A stretch of DNA of 64,000 nucleotides from Ferruginibacter albus (lineage in GTDB: Bacteria; Bacteroidota; Bacteroidia; Chitinophagales; Chitinophagaceae), in assembly GCF_020042285.1 (NCBI RefSeq), contig NZ_CP083388.1:3374001-3438000 (forward strand). The letters run 5' to 3'. Below are positions 63,006 to 64,000 of the stretch, one piece after another. The notes under the pieces were generated by a model. It made no database searches. It worked only from the letters and a program-made list of their open reading frames with translations, and was not told the origin of the DNA. Positions within the stretch are counted from its first letter, which is position 1. Each line of letters begins with the position of its first letter. The position numbers and the translations under genes are program-made.

Positions 63006-63713
63006 ATGGGTCAAAAAAAACTGCTGCGTTTTGCCGCAATAAAAACTTTTGCCAATGTTTTGGAATATCCTGAAGGAATGCAGGGACAATGGAATACTTT
63101 TTTTAAAAATGATCATCCTATTGTATTGGAGTTGGCTTGTGGCAGAGGAGAATATACCGTTAACCTTGCGAAATTATATACTGATAAAAACTTTATTGGC
63201 ATAGATATCAAAGGAAACCGTATTTATATTGGTGCAAAAAAATGTTTGGATGAAAATATTACCAACGCTGCTTTTGTACGTACGCAAATAGAAAAATTAC
63301 CGGATTATTTTTCGGTGAATGAAGTAGATGAAATATGGATAACTTTTCCTGATCCGCAATTAAGAACTTCCCGTGCAAAAAAACGCTTGACCCACCCACG
63401 CTTTTTACGTTTATATAAAAAACTTTTAAAGCCGGATGGCTTTATTCATTTAAAAACAGATTCTCCCGATCTGTATAATTTTACGAAGTTGGTAATAGAA
63501 TTGTATCAATTAATATTAATTGATGATTGCGATGATGTATATGCAAAAAGCAATAATGAAGAATTAAAAATCAAAACTCATTATGAAGGATTGGACATTG
63601 CACAAAGCGATAAAATATTTTATCTTAAATTTAAATTGCCTGAGATCATTATTGATAAAGATGAAGCATTAACACAGTTATTACAGCATGAGCAAAGTAA
63701 AATTGAAGGATAA
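63006..63713 (+). CDS. trmB: tRNA (guanine-N7-)-methyltransferase
   Basis: TrmB methylates G46 of tRNA with SAM. The 235-residue protein shows the SAM site VLELACGRGEYTV near residue 40-52, the NFIGIDIKGNRIYIG strand, and the family signature ITFPDPQLRTSRAKKRLTHP. The start was set to the ATG at 63006 rather than the TTG at 62997, which lies within the -7 promoter element. The MGMT-like gene begins inside its 3' end (26-bp overlap), so the two are coupled. Confidence 0.95.
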   Translation: MGQKKLLRFAAIKTFANVLEYPEGMQGQWNTFFKNDHPIVLELACGRGEYTVNLAKLYTDKNFIGIDIKGNRIYIGAKKCLDENITNAAFVRTQIEKLPDYFSVNEVDEIWITFPDPQLRTSRAKKRLTHPRFLRLYKKLLKPDGFIHLKTDSPDLYNFTKLVIELYQLILIDDCDDVYAKSNNEELKIKTHYEGLDIAQSDKIFYLKFKLPEIIIDKDEALTQLLQHEQSKIEG

Positions 63714-64000
63714 AAAAACACCGATCAAAAAAGCCATTGATCTTCCTGTTGAAGGGAAGGCAAAAGAATATTCTTTTTTTAAAGATGTATATGATGTAGT
63801 ACGTCAAATTCCCAAAGGGAGGGTAACCTCATATGGTGCTATTGCTACTTATCTTGGAACAAAATTATCTGCCCGCATGGTAGGCTGGGCAATGAATGCA
63901 GCAGGTTTTGCCAAACCAAAAGTTCCTGCTCACCGGGTAGTTAACCGTAATGGAATGTTAACAGGTAAGCATCATTTTGCTACACCAACACTAATGGAAG
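63688..64000 (+). CDS. Alkyltransferase-like (ATL) protein, cut by the window edge
   Basis: The ATG at 63688 lies inside the end of trmB, and the frame runs off the right edge after 104 residues. The product is of the MGMT C-terminal domain family: VYDVVRQIPKGRVTSYGAIA, GTKLSARMVGWAMNAA, and VPAHRVVNRNGMLTGKHHF. The active-site Cys of PCHRV is replaced by Ala (PAHRVV). It is therefore not a self-methylating repair protein but an alkyltransferase-like protein, which binds O6-alkylguanine and flags it for nucleotide excision repair. Confidence 0.85.
   Translation, partial: MSKVKLKDKKTPIKKAIDLPVEGKAKEYSFFKDVYDVVRQIPKGRVTSYGAIATYLGTKLSARMVGWAMNAAGFAKPKVPAHRVVNRNGMLTGKHHFATPTLME

Noticed and set aside
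1..64000. CRISPR array, prophage or insertion sequence
   Set aside because: No regularly spaced direct repeats of 25-40 bp, no transposase, integrase or phage structural gene was seen on either strand.

Overview
The window reads as a chromosomal segment of a Bacteroidota bacterium, most likely a Chitinophagaceae-like lineage. The signs are a type IX secretion sorting domain on a giant subtilase, a SusC-type plug protein, DUF3098 beside ftsX and uppP, a UMF1-type MFS protein, DUF2490, promoters of the TAnnTTTG (-7) and TTG (-33) type, and an almost complete lack of Shine-Dalgarno sequences. The DNA is AT-rich and densely coded on both strands. I see no rRNA, no ordinary tRNA, no insertion sequence, no phage and no CRISPR array.

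Layout. 1-9.4 kb: RDD membrane protein (cut by the left edge), dtd, a MazG-like pyrophosphohydrolase, glycyl-tRNA synthetase, a plug-only TonB-receptor-like protein, a secreted protein resembling the tail of DUF2723 proteins, a ferredoxin-NADP reductase-like protein and a porin. 9.5-14.8 kb: a 1759-residue secreted S8 peptidase. 15-22.9 kb: mfd, DUF2306, a YARHG lipoprotein, a HIT protein, a two-component system and ruvC. 23-30 kb: a YbhN-like membrane protein, DUF3108, a metallo-hydrolase with an MFS protein, uppP, DUF3098 and ftsX. 30-36.5 kb: leuS, with unusual insertions, then a leftward five-gene cluster of a lipoprotein, a diverged Lgt-like protein, a radical SAM enzyme of the MJ0619/Tes type and two tiny membrane proteins. 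36.8-45.4 kb: dxs, a frameshifted nucleotidyltransferase with its small partner, gamma-glutamyltransferase, a WecA/TagO-like transferase, a lone transketolase N-half, a LolE-like permease and rbfA. 45.5-55 kb: a small lipoprotein, a DksA-like protein with a histone-H1-like tail behind ileS, a lone 2-oxoacid:ferredoxin oxidoreductase beta subunit, a peptidoglycan amidase and a degenerate GAF kinase. 55-64 kb: a CPBP protease, acyl-CoA dehydrogenase under a MarR regulator, a family 2 glycosyltransferase, DUF2490, an OppC-type permease, an Lrp regulator, a tRNA-like noncoding RNA, a phosphatase, trmB and an alkyltransferase-like protein (cut by the right edge).

Most genes are housekeeping: translation (glyS, leuS, ileS, dtd, trmB, rbfA), repair (mfd, ruvC, ATL), and envelope and isoprenoid supply (dxs, uppP, wecA-like, amidase, ftsX). 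Four items deserve most attention: (1) an apparently independent RNA gene at 61.84-62.09 kb with tRNA-like acceptor, D, anticodon and T arms but a 91-nt variable region; (2) the radical SAM/Lgt-like cluster, where the Lgt-like protein has lost signature residues of true Lgt, suggesting an undescribed lipid modification; (3) the H1-like tail on a DksA-family protein; (4) short repeats that sit in frame inside leuS, mfd and a glycosyltransferase.
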